From positions 62,001 through 126,000 of the forward strand of contig VRMN01000005.1 of NCBI GenBank assembly GCA_008690995.1: DNA of 64,000 nucleotides. Direction: 5' to 3'. Below the pieces are notes generated by a model. That model was not told where the DNA came from. It saw only the letters and a program-made list of their open reading frames with translations, and did no database searches. Position numbers and translations under genes: made by a program. The stretch is from Porphyridium purpureum (Eukaryota; Rhodophyta; Bangiophyceae; Porphyridiales; Porphyridiaceae). Shown piece after piece: positions 18,250 through 26,501 of the stretch; the first letter of the stretch is position 1; every line of letters starts with the position of its first letter.

Positions 18250-19386
18250 ATGGCGCGGACACCTAGATGTCCAAGCGTGGTGCTTCTCGCTCTGTGCGTT
18301 TTGATTGCGACGGGGTTGCCCCTGTTGGTGGCTGCGGAGCGGAATAGGAAACTCAGATTCACGAACCTGGATGTAAGTGGCGACCTACGATCAGGACCAG
18401 CGGCAGCACCCGCATCTGTGAGTGCGGCGGCGGCGACCATGTCGAATACCCAAGACGACGCTGTTTTGTCTCCACTAGTAGATGGGCGCGATACGGGCGG
18501 CTCCGAAACCCGATCAATGTCCCAGCGCCATGTGCAAAAATCAGTGGCGACAGAAATAGAGCACGCGGTCTCATCTATGTATTCAGACAAATCAGCAGCA
18601 GAAGACAAGCGCTCGGCTCTTGAAAGCGGTCGCGAGGGTGTAGCAGAAGCTGCGAGCCATTTCGTTTGGAAGGCGTACACGTATCTCCTCGCGCGCTTTT
18701 TATCAAACTCAGAAATCGCAAACTCTTCAAAGGAAGAAACACAGTCTCCTGTGTATCGCTCACGGGTGTTAATTTCCACGCAGACCTACGAAGACGGTCC
18801 GGATGAAACAATTCAAGGTTTCCGAGACGGAGAACCGCCAAGTGCCATGAGCGATGCAGCTCACGATGCGACGTTTCGTGCTGAAGATCGTTCGACACAG
18901 ACAAGCGTTGAATTATCTGACACGTTCCTCACCCGAAACGCCAGCATCACGCCGCATGCTGTTCCTGCACCAGTCGACGCAGATCGTCGCCTCATCGGCG
19001 ACGTCAATGCATCCGTTGGCTTGGAAAGAGCGAGTGCGTTTCCAATGGACAGACTGGGCGTAGCTCTGGTCTTTTGCGGAATCTGCGCCGCGTGCATAGT
19101 AACAGTCGCAGCAAAGCCTCCCAGGGATATTACGGTAGCGTCTGCCCACCACTCTTGGGCGCTCTTTCGACGCTGTGGGCTGCTCCAACAGGAGGGGGAC
19201 GAGTTTCACGACCTCGAGGCCGGAATGAGAAGGTTTCGGCATGAGTCATCATCGATCCTGAGGCCTATGCTGGAAGACCCCCTGAGTGGGTACCTTCAAC
19301 TTCACAATGACAAGGGGTTCCAGGGCGCAAATTTGCATTCAATCAGTATCCCTACTGATGTTAAGGTATTCGACCACATTGTGTAA
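18250..19386 (+). CDS. Signal-peptide membrane protein, unrecognised
   Basis: A 378-residue protein. It has a clear signal peptide (SVVLLALCVLIATGLPLLVAA), a long Ser/Thr/Asp-rich lumenal or extracellular region of about 230 residues, and one membrane helix (LGVALVFCGICAACIVTVAA). An ~80-residue cytosolic tail follows, containing DEFHDLEAGMRRF. ATG 18250 places the signal peptide at the very N-terminus; ATG 18217 adds 11 residues. After the TAA stop the same frame stays open for 117 further codons, which may mark an unseen intron or an extended ancestral gene. No family recognised. Confidence 0.6.
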   Translation: MARTPRCPSVVLLALCVLIATGLPLLVAAERNRKLRFTNLDVSGDLRSGPAAAPASVSAAAATMSNTQDDAVLSPLVDGRDTGGSETRSMSQRHVQKSVATEIEHAVSSMYSDKSAAEDKRSALESGREGVAEAASHFVWKAYTYLLARFLSNSEIANSSKEETQSPVYRSRVLISTQTYEDGPDETIQGFRDGEPPSAMSDAAHDATFRAEDRSTQTSVELSDTFLTRNASITPHAVPAPVDADRRLIGDVNASVGLERASAFPMDRLGVALVFCGICAACIVTVAAKPPRDITVASAHHSWALFRRCGLLQQEGDEFHDLEAGMRRFRHESSSILRPMLEDPLSGYLQLHNDKGFQGANLHSISIPTDVKVFDHIV

Positions 19387-20303
19387 CATCTTGCCAACGG
19401 CAGGAAGGTCGGCCTTGGCTCTGCGCTGCCACTTCGCTCCAAACAATGCTTTTTTCGTGACGCCAAGAACTGGTCTCCGTCAAAGACACGGGGTCAGACT
19501 ACATCGCTCGAGTTGAACACTTTGTTCGTACTGCGGCATTCGAACGCGGGCTCGCAAGCCGTAGAGCAACTTTCGGGCAGCAGGCTCTGCATTCACGTGC
19601 GGGATGCAGCCTATATGACTGAAATTAAACCAAATGCGGATGCTCCGGGCGTCCAGAAGGTGTACGGGCGCTGTCGTTTTTCGACCATAGCGCTGGGCGT
19701 AAATGCAGGAGGCCGGGAGACGGCGAGGACTTTTTCGTGACAGCTTCGGCATGCATGATTGCGGGAAGTGATGATTTGTTTGCAGCTTTCAACGCCACTC
19801 ATTTTTTTGGGAATTTGATGGCCGGCGGGGTACACATCGGTGCTCCAGATCGGATAAGACCGACAGAGGTCTCGATTTTGTCTGTTGCAAGATCCGGATC
19901 ATGAAATTTTATGCACCGGTCTGCACTCCAGAGACCGTGAGATACCCGAGAAAAGAGTGCAATCTAAAGCCGAGACAAAATATCACTCCACAGTATGCTC
20001 TTCCATCGCTACTCCGGAGAACTAGGCTCGCGCCACATATGTGGCCGTCGTTCAGTCCAAAGGCTTCATCGTACATGCTGTTTCAAATGCCCTTACCTAA
20101 AATTAATACGTAAGCACCACCTCGAATGAGTGCCTTGCGCGCAATGCAGACCACCTCCATTGAAACGATCGTGCACATCTTCAGGCCCTGGGCTTGAATG
20201 CTACGCTCCCGCTTTACCGCGTTTGCATCTCGGGAATACAAAGACAACCCACTTTATTCACGTTCTTTCCACCGATGTCTTCCAAGCCATGTAGCAAAGC
20301 TTT
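19387..20303. other. Unassigned region with several overlapping open frames
   Basis: About 920 bases lie between a plus-strand and a minus-strand gene end. Plus-strand frames include the 117-codon extension of the preceding gene (to 19740), a frame opening at about 19461 with a protein-like segment (SVKDTGSDYIARVEHFV), and one ending at 19904 with a protein-like C-terminus (AAFNATHFFGNLMAGGVHIG). They could be exons of an unrecognised gene or a remnant. Nothing recognised after about 19905. Confidence 0.3.
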
Positions 20304-21377
20304 TTAAGACGATGCCTGACTGCGCCGCACTAGAGTCTTGAATTCAGCCGAATCGGCATAAGCGTTGAGCTCCTTGACACGAAGGATAGGAAGAGGGTGC
20401 GTAAGCGCCTCGGTCATCCCCCTGCGCATCAGTCTTCCAAACGGACTCTTCGTCGCCTCCTCAAACATATCAATCTGTTTCAAGTACTCGTTCACGTCAA
20501 GCGTTCGCCCGCGGCCCACACCACCGGATAGCTTCATGAGAATCGAAAACATGACCTGTCTGTCTCGAACCACAAGAAGGCCTGCGCGGTCGCACGAAAG
20601 CTCAGCTGCACGCAGCCAGTTCTGCACTTGCCTGCCCAAGGCATCGGTGACCTGCGAAAACATGTCACCACCCAGCGACTGCGCAAAGAGTACTACCAAA
20701 TTTGCCATCGTGACCCACACGCCATGCTCACATTTCAGATGACCGAGCTCGTGCGCAATCACGCCCTTGAGCTCCTCCGGCGTCATAAGATCCACAAGCG
20801 ATGAGTGGAGTACAATGAAGGGCCGCTTGCCCTTGAACGCCAAGGTGTACGCGTTCGGCTGTGGATTATTCCTCACATATACCTGAGGAGCCTGATCAAC
20901 ACACAAAATTCGGCACGAGTCCATCACCAGTTCGTGGATATCCGGCAATTGCTTCTCGCTGACCAGAACAGCATTCGACAGGTTCTCCAGGTAGAACACC
21001 TCCTCCGCCATCGAGAGCACCTGCCGAAGCACGAGCTCAATACCAAACAACGAGCGCAGCAGCCGCGTGGCTCGGATGTCCACCGGATGCCTGAACATAT
21101 CTGCCGTCAACGCTTCCTTTGACGCGGAGGCGCGCGGCGCCATCCGTGCGGCCGCGAACGACGTCCGGCGCGCGCCGCCCGCCTGCATGCCTACCGCGGC
21201 CGCGCGCGAACACACATGTCTCCCACCATGCCTCCGTCCCAATCTCGACGCGCTGGCCACGCTGTCCACAAACGCGCCTGACTCCATCGTCACCTTCGTC
21301 AGTCCGTGTCCACCACCAATGTTGTCGTTTTCACGCACGTTCTTTCCTCCACTCTCGTTCTGCTCCATCTCAACCAT
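20304..21377 (-). CDS. M48 family zinc metalloprotease, probably plastid
   Basis: A 357-residue peptidase of the M48 family (Ste24/HtpX/Oma1 clan). The catalytic zinc motif HELGH is followed by a hydrophobic segment, the downstream AAELSCDRAGLL zinc-ligand region and a C-terminal HPLPILRV motif. An Arg/Ala-rich N-terminal ~90 residues suggests a plastid transit peptide; plants have a plastid M48 protein of this form. The first ATG (21377) directly abuts a telo-box-like AAACCCTAA, so a later ATG (21368 or 21287) may be the real start. It probably degrades membrane proteins. Confidence 0.9.
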   Translation of the reverse strand: MVEMEQNESGGKNVRENDNIGGGHGLTKVTMESGAFVDSVASASRLGRRHGGRHVCSRAAAVGMQAGGARRTSFAAARMAPRASASKEALTADMFRHPVDIRATRLLRSLFGIELVLRQVLSMAEEVFYLENLSNAVLVSEKQLPDIHELVMDSCRILCVDQAPQVYVRNNPQPNAYTLAFKGKRPFIVLHSSLVDLMTPEELKGVIAHELGHLKCEHGVWVTMANLVVLFAQSLGGDMFSQVTDALGRQVQNWLRAAELSCDRAGLLVVRDRQVMFSILMKLSGGVGRGRTLDVNEYLKQIDMFEEATKSPFGRLMRRGMTEALTHPLPILRVKELNAYADSAEFKTLVRRSQASS

Positions 21378-21385
21378 TAGGGTTT
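21377..21385 (-). promoter_or_regulatory. Telo-box-like AAACCCTAA
   Basis: A perfect AAACCCTAA on the minus strand touches the first ATG of the M48 gene. In plants this motif marks promoters of translation-related genes. Related copies occur at 11156-11163, 46688-46696 and, with one change, 6307-6315. Confidence 0.4.
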
Positions 21386-21534
21386 GCACAATTCATAGTA
21401 AAACGCGTCCGTTTACTTATCAAAAAGCTGGAGGCTATCGAGCGAAAGATTTTTTTTCAACCCGCGTGCTTTGTCGAGCCCTTTGAACAAAACGGTTTAT
21501 TCGGTTTCTCGTGCCATGAACCGATTGAACCGGT

Positions 21535-22893
21535 CTAGATTTTGGGATCGGGTAACGAGTCGTGCAGTGGCGTGACATGTGTTGCAGAGCCGGCGAGTTT
21601 GAACATGGCGCGCAGACGCTCGGCCTGAGAGACAAGGCGCAGTCTGCGCCGGAACTCTTGCTCATGTGCGCCCTTGTCTGCCGCATCCGCGGCCGGGGAA
21701 GGGAGCAGTACCGGACCTAATTGCGGGTGGTAGTGCTTCACCAGCTCGGTCAGATATGCGGTGCGAAGTTGCGCAAGATGCGTCAGGTTTTCAAACATAC
21801 ACTCGCTGCGGCAGATTGGCTGTACCAGCACTGGCTCGTACTCCCGTCTGTAGATTGACGAAAAGTATGGATGGCGGAGCGCGTCCAGGGCGGTGATGCG
21901 TGCCGACGGATTCCAGTCGAGCATGCCTGCCAGAAGATCGATAGCATCGTTGTCTTTCAGTTCCACGCCAGGGCTGTCATTGCCAGCGCCACAACACACC
22001 GAGAAGTGGGATTGGAGACGCCGTACACGCATGTCTCGGGCTGTACATTCGCGTTCATGCGATAGAGCAGGTTCCGGGAGTTGCTGCATCAGCGATCGAA
22101 TGCGCGGTTCTGCCCGCTGCGTGACGCTCGTTGGTGGTTTTCCAAGGGTCACAACCATAAGCTCGACCTGGTGGACGAATGACTGGCCGGGAAACATGGG
22201 CCGTCCACGCGTGAGCAGCTCGCCGAAGACGCAGCCTGCCGCCCAGATGTCGATACCTGCTTCATAGTTGGCACTGAACTGCAATATGAGCTCGGGCGCC
22301 CGATACCAGCGCGTGGCGACATAGTCGGTCCAAAACACGAAATCTGTCTGACTCGATTCGACAAATGCCCGCGACAGGCCAAAGTCGCAAAGTCGAACTT
22401 CGCATGTATTGTTGATCAGGATGTTTGACGGTTTGAGATCACGATGGAGCACTTTACGCGCGTGCATGAAGGCCAGTGCGCGAAGCAGCTGGAACATAAT
22501 GAAGCGCACATGCTCCGTGGTGAGCGAAGCAACTTGACGAGGCGAATTCAGGAGGCGATGGAGGTCCGTCGTCATGCACTCAAACACGAGATACACCGTG
22601 CCGCACTCGTCTGCCGAGCCTGGTGCACAAATATCTGTCAAGGTCACAATGTTTTCATGAGATTTCAGCAGTCTCAAGAAAGTGATCTCCCGTAACACGC
22701 GAACCGCAGAGCCAAAATGGTCAAAGGGGTGGTCGTTGCGCTTGATGGCAACAAAGCGTCTGGCGTGGGTGTCCCAAGCCTTGAACACGACGCCATACGA
22801 GCCGCGGCCAAGCTCGTGCATCAGCTGGTATCTGTTGTCGTGTCGCGCCGGCAGTGTCGTCATAGTGGCACTGCTCGGACGTTCAGCCGCCAT
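21535..22893 (-). CDS. MAP kinase with TDY activation loop
   Basis: A 452-residue Ser/Thr kinase. It has the glycine loop GRGSYGVV, catalytic Lys in VAIKR, HRDLKPSN, DFGLSR, the activation motif TDYVATRWYRAPEL and a MAPK-type insert before the final helices. TDY rather than TEY puts it with the plant/algal TDY group. The C-terminal ~70 residues are an extension with charged helices. The ATG is at 22893, and a TATAAAAG lies about 70 bases upstream (plus 22965-22972). It would act in a phosphorelay from MAPK kinases; substrates cannot be inferred. Confidence 0.93.
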   Translation of the reverse strand: MAAERPSSATMTTLPARHDNRYQLMHELGRGSYGVVFKAWDTHARRFVAIKRNDHPFDHFGSAVRVLREITFLRLLKSHENIVTLTDICAPGSADECGTVYLVFECMTTDLHRLLNSPRQVASLTTEHVRFIMFQLLRALAFMHARKVLHRDLKPSNILINNTCEVRLCDFGLSRAFVESSQTDFVFWTDYVATRWYRAPELILQFSANYEAGIDIWAAGCVFGELLTRGRPMFPGQSFVHQVELMVVTLGKPPTSVTQRAEPRIRSLMQQLPEPALSHERECTARDMRVRRLQSHFSVCCGAGNDSPGVELKDNDAIDLLAGMLDWNPSARITALDALRHPYFSSIYRREYEPVLVQPICRSECMFENLTHLAQLRTAYLTELVKHYHPQLGPVLLPSPAADAADKGAHEQEFRRRLRLVSQAERLRAMFKLAGSATHVTPLHDSLPDPKI

Positions 22894-22964
22894 CACTGAA
22901 GCAGTATCGAGCGCGTGTGCAAATGTCTAGTCTTCTAACAGGCAACCAGATGTTCTCCGTAGCC

Positions 22965-22972
22965 CTTTTATA
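22965..22972 (-). promoter_or_regulatory. TATA box of the MAP kinase gene
   Basis: TATAAAAG on the minus strand, about 70 bases upstream of the kinase ATG. Confidence 0.5.
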
Positions 22973-23108
22973 CACCTACGCTCTCAACATTTAACAATAC
23001 AAAAGAGTCCCCAGGTAAAAAGCTGAATACTACAGACACATCGATAACATCGCGCGCGCTCTCCCGTTTAGTACGTTCCAGGATATTACGCCCCACTTAC
23101 TAGCATCT

Positions 23109-23825
23109 TCATTCTTTGATCAACACGAAGACGTTTCCCAGGTTTCCGCGTGAGATGCGCAGCGATTCATCGAGGTACGTCGTTTCAAGCCAGCCGCGGA
23201 AGGTGTCAGGGGCCTTGACCTTCAAGAAGCCGAGGAAACTGAATTCTTCAAACTTGACGTTCACGCGGGTAGAAGATTTGATCTCCAGCGAAGCGCGCAC
23301 CGCAACCTTGGCGGGCAAAACCCCGAATAGCATGGTGGTCTCCTCGTTTACCACTTGCGCCTTCGACGCATCGATGGTCTGAAAGATATCATCGTTTGGC
23401 CGGGCGATGGGTGGCCGCTTGGTTCCAAGAATCGATTGAGAGTCGGTGTACACTAGCCGCCACCGCACAGAAAGATTGCGGTCGTACACTGGTTCCTTCG
23501 ACGAATTCAACCTCTCCACATTTGCAATGGCCGAGTTGTACTCGGCACGCAACGCCTCGTCATTCGCCACGGCCCTGCCAAGCCGCGCCTTCTTGAGCAG
23601 TCCCAGCAGCTCTTGTTTGGCCTGCTCCACTTTGGGATCCTTCTTCGCAGACTGCCCGCCTGCAAACACAGCCACGAGTCGCGTTCCACCAGCGGCGCGT
23701 ACAACCGCACCTTTGCCAACGCCACTCCAATTGCTGCACGCCGCTCGGCTGCTTGCACCGTGCAAGCGTACCGTGCCGGTCGTCCAGCTGCTGCCCGCAA
23801 ACGCTACGCACCGGATGGATTCCAT
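23109..23825 (-). CDS. PAP/fibrillin plastid lipid-associated protein
   Basis: A 238-residue lipocalin-like protein of the PAP/fibrillin family, which binds lipids or quinones in plastoglobules and thylakoids. A ~60-residue transit peptide precedes a helix (QELLGLLKKARLGRAV) and family-typical segments: SVRWRLVYTDSQSILG, IFQTIDASKAQVVNEE, VNVKFEEF and the C-terminal WLETTYLDESLRISRGNLGNVFVL. ATG 23825. The frame has no introns. Assignment is confident; the particular fibrillin group is not. Confidence 0.92.
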   Translation of the reverse strand: MESIRCVAFAGSSWTTGTVRLHGASSRAACSNWSGVGKGAVVRAAGGTRLVAVFAGGQSAKKDPKVEQAKQELLGLLKKARLGRAVANDEALRAEYNSAIANVERLNSSKEPVYDRNLSVRWRLVYTDSQSILGTKRPPIARPNDDIFQTIDASKAQVVNEETTMLFGVLPAKVAVRASLEIKSSTRVNVKFEEFSFLGFLKVKAPDTFRGWLETTYLDESLRISRGNLGNVFVLIKE

Positions 23826-24142
23826 TCTGCACTCTGCCCTTCACAACCTGGTCCCAAATCTCGGCTACTCAATCGCTCTTCTGCCTTTCTAGTTGGCAGC
23901 TTCCAACGAGGGAACATCACAGCCTCTTGGTGAGATGACGTCTACTGGGATAAGTATGGGGCATATCGATGCCGCGCGATGGTGTCGTACAGCGACATGA
24001 TCCACCCATGCGCCATTCTTGGATGCGCGAATGCAAACTCGACAACACTCATGCGCGCATGACCTGCAAAGGATGACAGACTCCGTCGAAAGAAGACCTG
24101 TCGCAGCAACTTGCGTCAGTCCGCGTGCGACGTGCAGTGAGC
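23826..24142. other. Divergent promoter region
   Basis: About 315 bases between the PAP/fibrillin and THUMPD1 starts. One GTACAG at 23987-23992. Open frames here are shadows; no separate gene seen. Confidence 0.5.
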
Positions 24143-25345
24143 ATGGAAACAGGGCAAAGTGGGGCTGCGTCGCAGCAGCAGCACAGCGCGCACAATCAAG
24201 GCCGCAAACGAAAGGGAGGCAGGTACGGACATCAGGACAGCAAGCGCGGTGCGGGCGGTGGAGGCGAACAGGACAACAAGCGGACGCGCACGGCACATCC
24301 CGGCACCGTAGTGAAGCGTAAGATTCAGAAAGACGAGCGCGGCGTGTTGATCACATGCACGCCAACACAGGAAAAGGCTGCGGCGCGCGAGGCGCTGGGC
24401 CTCTTCCGAGATTTTTTGGAAGAAACAAGATTCGATCGTGAAAACGATGAAGAGCGAGCAGCGCCCTCAGTAACGTCAAATGGTGCGAGCTTATGCGATA
24501 CTTTGGCATCAGAGCTCAGGGACATTCGAGCAGGCACAGATGCACACGAGCCGCTGCTGGGGCTTCTGGATATGGTTGACATTGGAGTGAAGGGCAACCT
24601 CTTCTGTTCGCTGCGCGGCCAGTGTGTGGGCGTTGATCCTGTAAAACTCGTGCAAAGCGTGTTTGAACGCGCGGCAAAGGAAAAATCGACGCGCGCTCGC
24701 AGCATTGTGCGTCTCATTCCTGTGCTGGCAACTTGCTCGTTGAATGGAAAGGACACTATCGGGCAGGGCGCGAAAGCGTTCTTTGCCGACCACTTTCCGG
24801 CGCAGGAGAAGCCGGCACCGTTTAATCTTTTGTTAGAGCGAAAGAACTGTCAGGTCGATCGGGATGAGATCCAAGGTGCGATTTTGGCCGAGACGCCCCC
24901 AAACTACAAGCTGGATTTCAAGAGTTACTCGCGAGTTTTCATTGCTCAAGCGTGCGTCACTATGTGTTTCATGGGTGTCGTAGATTACTACGCCATCTTC
25001 AACAAACTCAACTTGAGAGTCTTTGTCGAGAACTGCATCAAAAGAGGTCGCTCTCCGGAGGAAGAACCAGACGCACTTGCGCAACAGCCGGAGCAGTTGG
25101 AAAAGGACTCGGCAAAAGAGACTGAGCTGGACAGTGCTGACCTAGAAACGCGGCTCGAAGACGGAGGGAAAGAGCGTACTCTACCAGACGAGGAACAGAA
25201 AACTGGGACGAACAAAGGGAATGCGGGACATGGAGAAGCGTCAGGAGATGGCGATCAGAAAGAGGCTGCTGCTTCTGCAGCTGAGTCTCCTGGAATTGAC
25301 TCAGAAGACCATGGTGTTGGATCCAGTAAGGCAGAAATAGAGTGA
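24143..25345 (+). CDS. THUMPD1: THUMP-domain tRNA acetylation adaptor (THUMPD1/Tan1)
   Basis: A 400-residue protein. A basic, Gln/Gly-rich N-terminus leads into a THUMP fold: GVLITCTPTQEKAAAREALGL, LLDMVDIGVKGNLFCSL, STRARSIVRLIPVLATC, the NLLLERKNCQVDRDEI strand and a C-terminal VDYYAIFNKLNLRVF. This matches Tan1/THUMPD1, which binds tRNA and helps NAT10/Kre33 form N4-acetylcytidine at position 12 of tRNA-Ser and -Leu. The last ~110 residues are acidic low complexity. ATG 24143 is the first in frame. Confidence 0.92.
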   Translation: METGQSGAASQQQHSAHNQGRKRKGGRYGHQDSKRGAGGGGEQDNKRTRTAHPGTVVKRKIQKDERGVLITCTPTQEKAAAREALGLFRDFLEETRFDRENDEERAAPSVTSNGASLCDTLASELRDIRAGTDAHEPLLGLLDMVDIGVKGNLFCSLRGQCVGVDPVKLVQSVFERAAKEKSTRARSIVRLIPVLATCSLNGKDTIGQGAKAFFADHFPAQEKPAPFNLLLERKNCQVDRDEIQGAILAETPPNYKLDFKSYSRVFIAQACVTMCFMGVVDYYAIFNKLNLRVFVENCIKRGRSPEEEPDALAQQPEQLEKDSAKETELDSADLETRLEDGGKERTLPDEEQKTGTNKGNAGHGEASGDGDQKEAAASAAESPGIDSEDHGVGSSKAEIE

Positions 25346-25514
25346 ACTCAAACTCTCTCTGCTGGCTCCGCAAGCACTTTCGTCATGGACTGCATCAAAG
25401 TATTCAGATTGGAGGGCGGAGCGCAACGACTCCGTTTCAAGTGCGCAGGAACGCATTGGGAATAGTAAAAGCTTTCTTCCGAGTTATACTTTGTGAAGAG
25501 CAAAACAAACCCTT

Positions 25515-26318
25515 TTAATGGTCAGAGACTGGCACAGACTCCTTTCTAGATTCCTCCAGCTCGCCTATCATCACACCATCAAAGGGCTTGAATTCACTAA
25601 GGCCCGAAGGATCGTGGACGACGAACGTCCACGGTGTGTCCATGTCGAGCAACTTCTCTAGCGCCTCGACAGTCTGCCTAATGGTGCCCAGCAAAGTAGG
25701 CTGCATATGCCGGTTAGAGTTCAGATACATTTCCAAGTTGAGTCGCGCTGTTGACACAAAGTTGTAGATGGTATCGATTCTACGTTTGCGGTCGAGGCCC
25801 ATCTCGAAATCCATTTCGGGAATTTCAACCACGGCGTCAGGAGCTTTCAGGAATATACGAAACAGGTCGTCGCGCCGGGCCATCGACACAGACATTGAGA
25901 CCGGCGACCTGCGGGGCAGAGGCGTGACGCGGAACACAAGCCTTTGCCCTTCCTGCAGCGGCCCCCTCTCTTCCGAAAAAGTTCCGTCCTCATCTTGCAC
26001 GCGCAATTCAAACTGAGGAAGTGAGCGCAGAAAACCGACGATAGACCCCTTGAGCGCGTCCTCGAATTCGTCCAAATCCTCATATCCTAAATCCAAAGCC
26101 ATGGTAAGGCAAACGGGCTCCACTAGCAGCCACTCTTCCGGTGATAGCTCATGCAGCGACTCGAGCTCATCGATAATCCGCTCGACTTCCTGGTGCGACA
26201 CGTCGACGTTCAGGTTCTTCAGAACGCCGTGTCCGGACCGGGCCTCCTGCCCTCCTTCCGCCTCCACCACGGTCTCTCCAGCCATCTCCTCGGTTTGGTC
26301 GTGCGGTAACGCTCCCAT
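25515..26318 (-). CDS. ZPR1-like protein without visible zinc fingers
   Basis: A 267-residue acidic protein. The C-terminal part (TLLGTIRQTVEALEKLLDMDTPWTFVVHDPSGLS) resembles the beta-rich alpha/beta half of a ZPR1 domain, which ends in a DDPxGNS segment, but no CXXC pairs are present. The middle contains GYEDLDEFEDALKGSIVGFLRSLP, which looks conserved but which I cannot name. No signal or membrane segment. ATG 26318 is the first in frame; the open frame begins at a TTG at 26375. Family placement is tentative. Confidence 0.55.
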   Translation of the reverse strand: MGALPHDQTEEMAGETVVEAEGGQEARSGHGVLKNLNVDVSHQEVERIIDELESLHELSPEEWLLVEPVCLTMALDLGYEDLDEFEDALKGSIVGFLRSLPQFELRVQDEDGTFSEERGPLQEGQRLVFRVTPLPRRSPVSMSVSMARRDDLFRIFLKAPDAVVEIPEMDFEMGLDRKRRIDTIYNFVSTARLNLEMYLNSNRHMQPTLLGTIRQTVEALEKLLDMDTPWTFVVHDPSGLSEFKPFDGVMIGELEESRKESVPVSDH

Positions 26319-26501
26319 CCTTCTCTGCAGCTCTGCCAAACCCCTTCTGCGTCTCCCGTAAGCCTCCTCGTTCAAGTCTTACTCCGACACTCAAACCTCC
26401 ACCTCTACTCGTTCGACGCACAGCGCCCAAATTCCGGAGCTGGAAGGCCTTTCTTGTTTTACGACGTTTACTGCTGTGAAGATGTTCTTAGTGGGGCCAC
26501 A

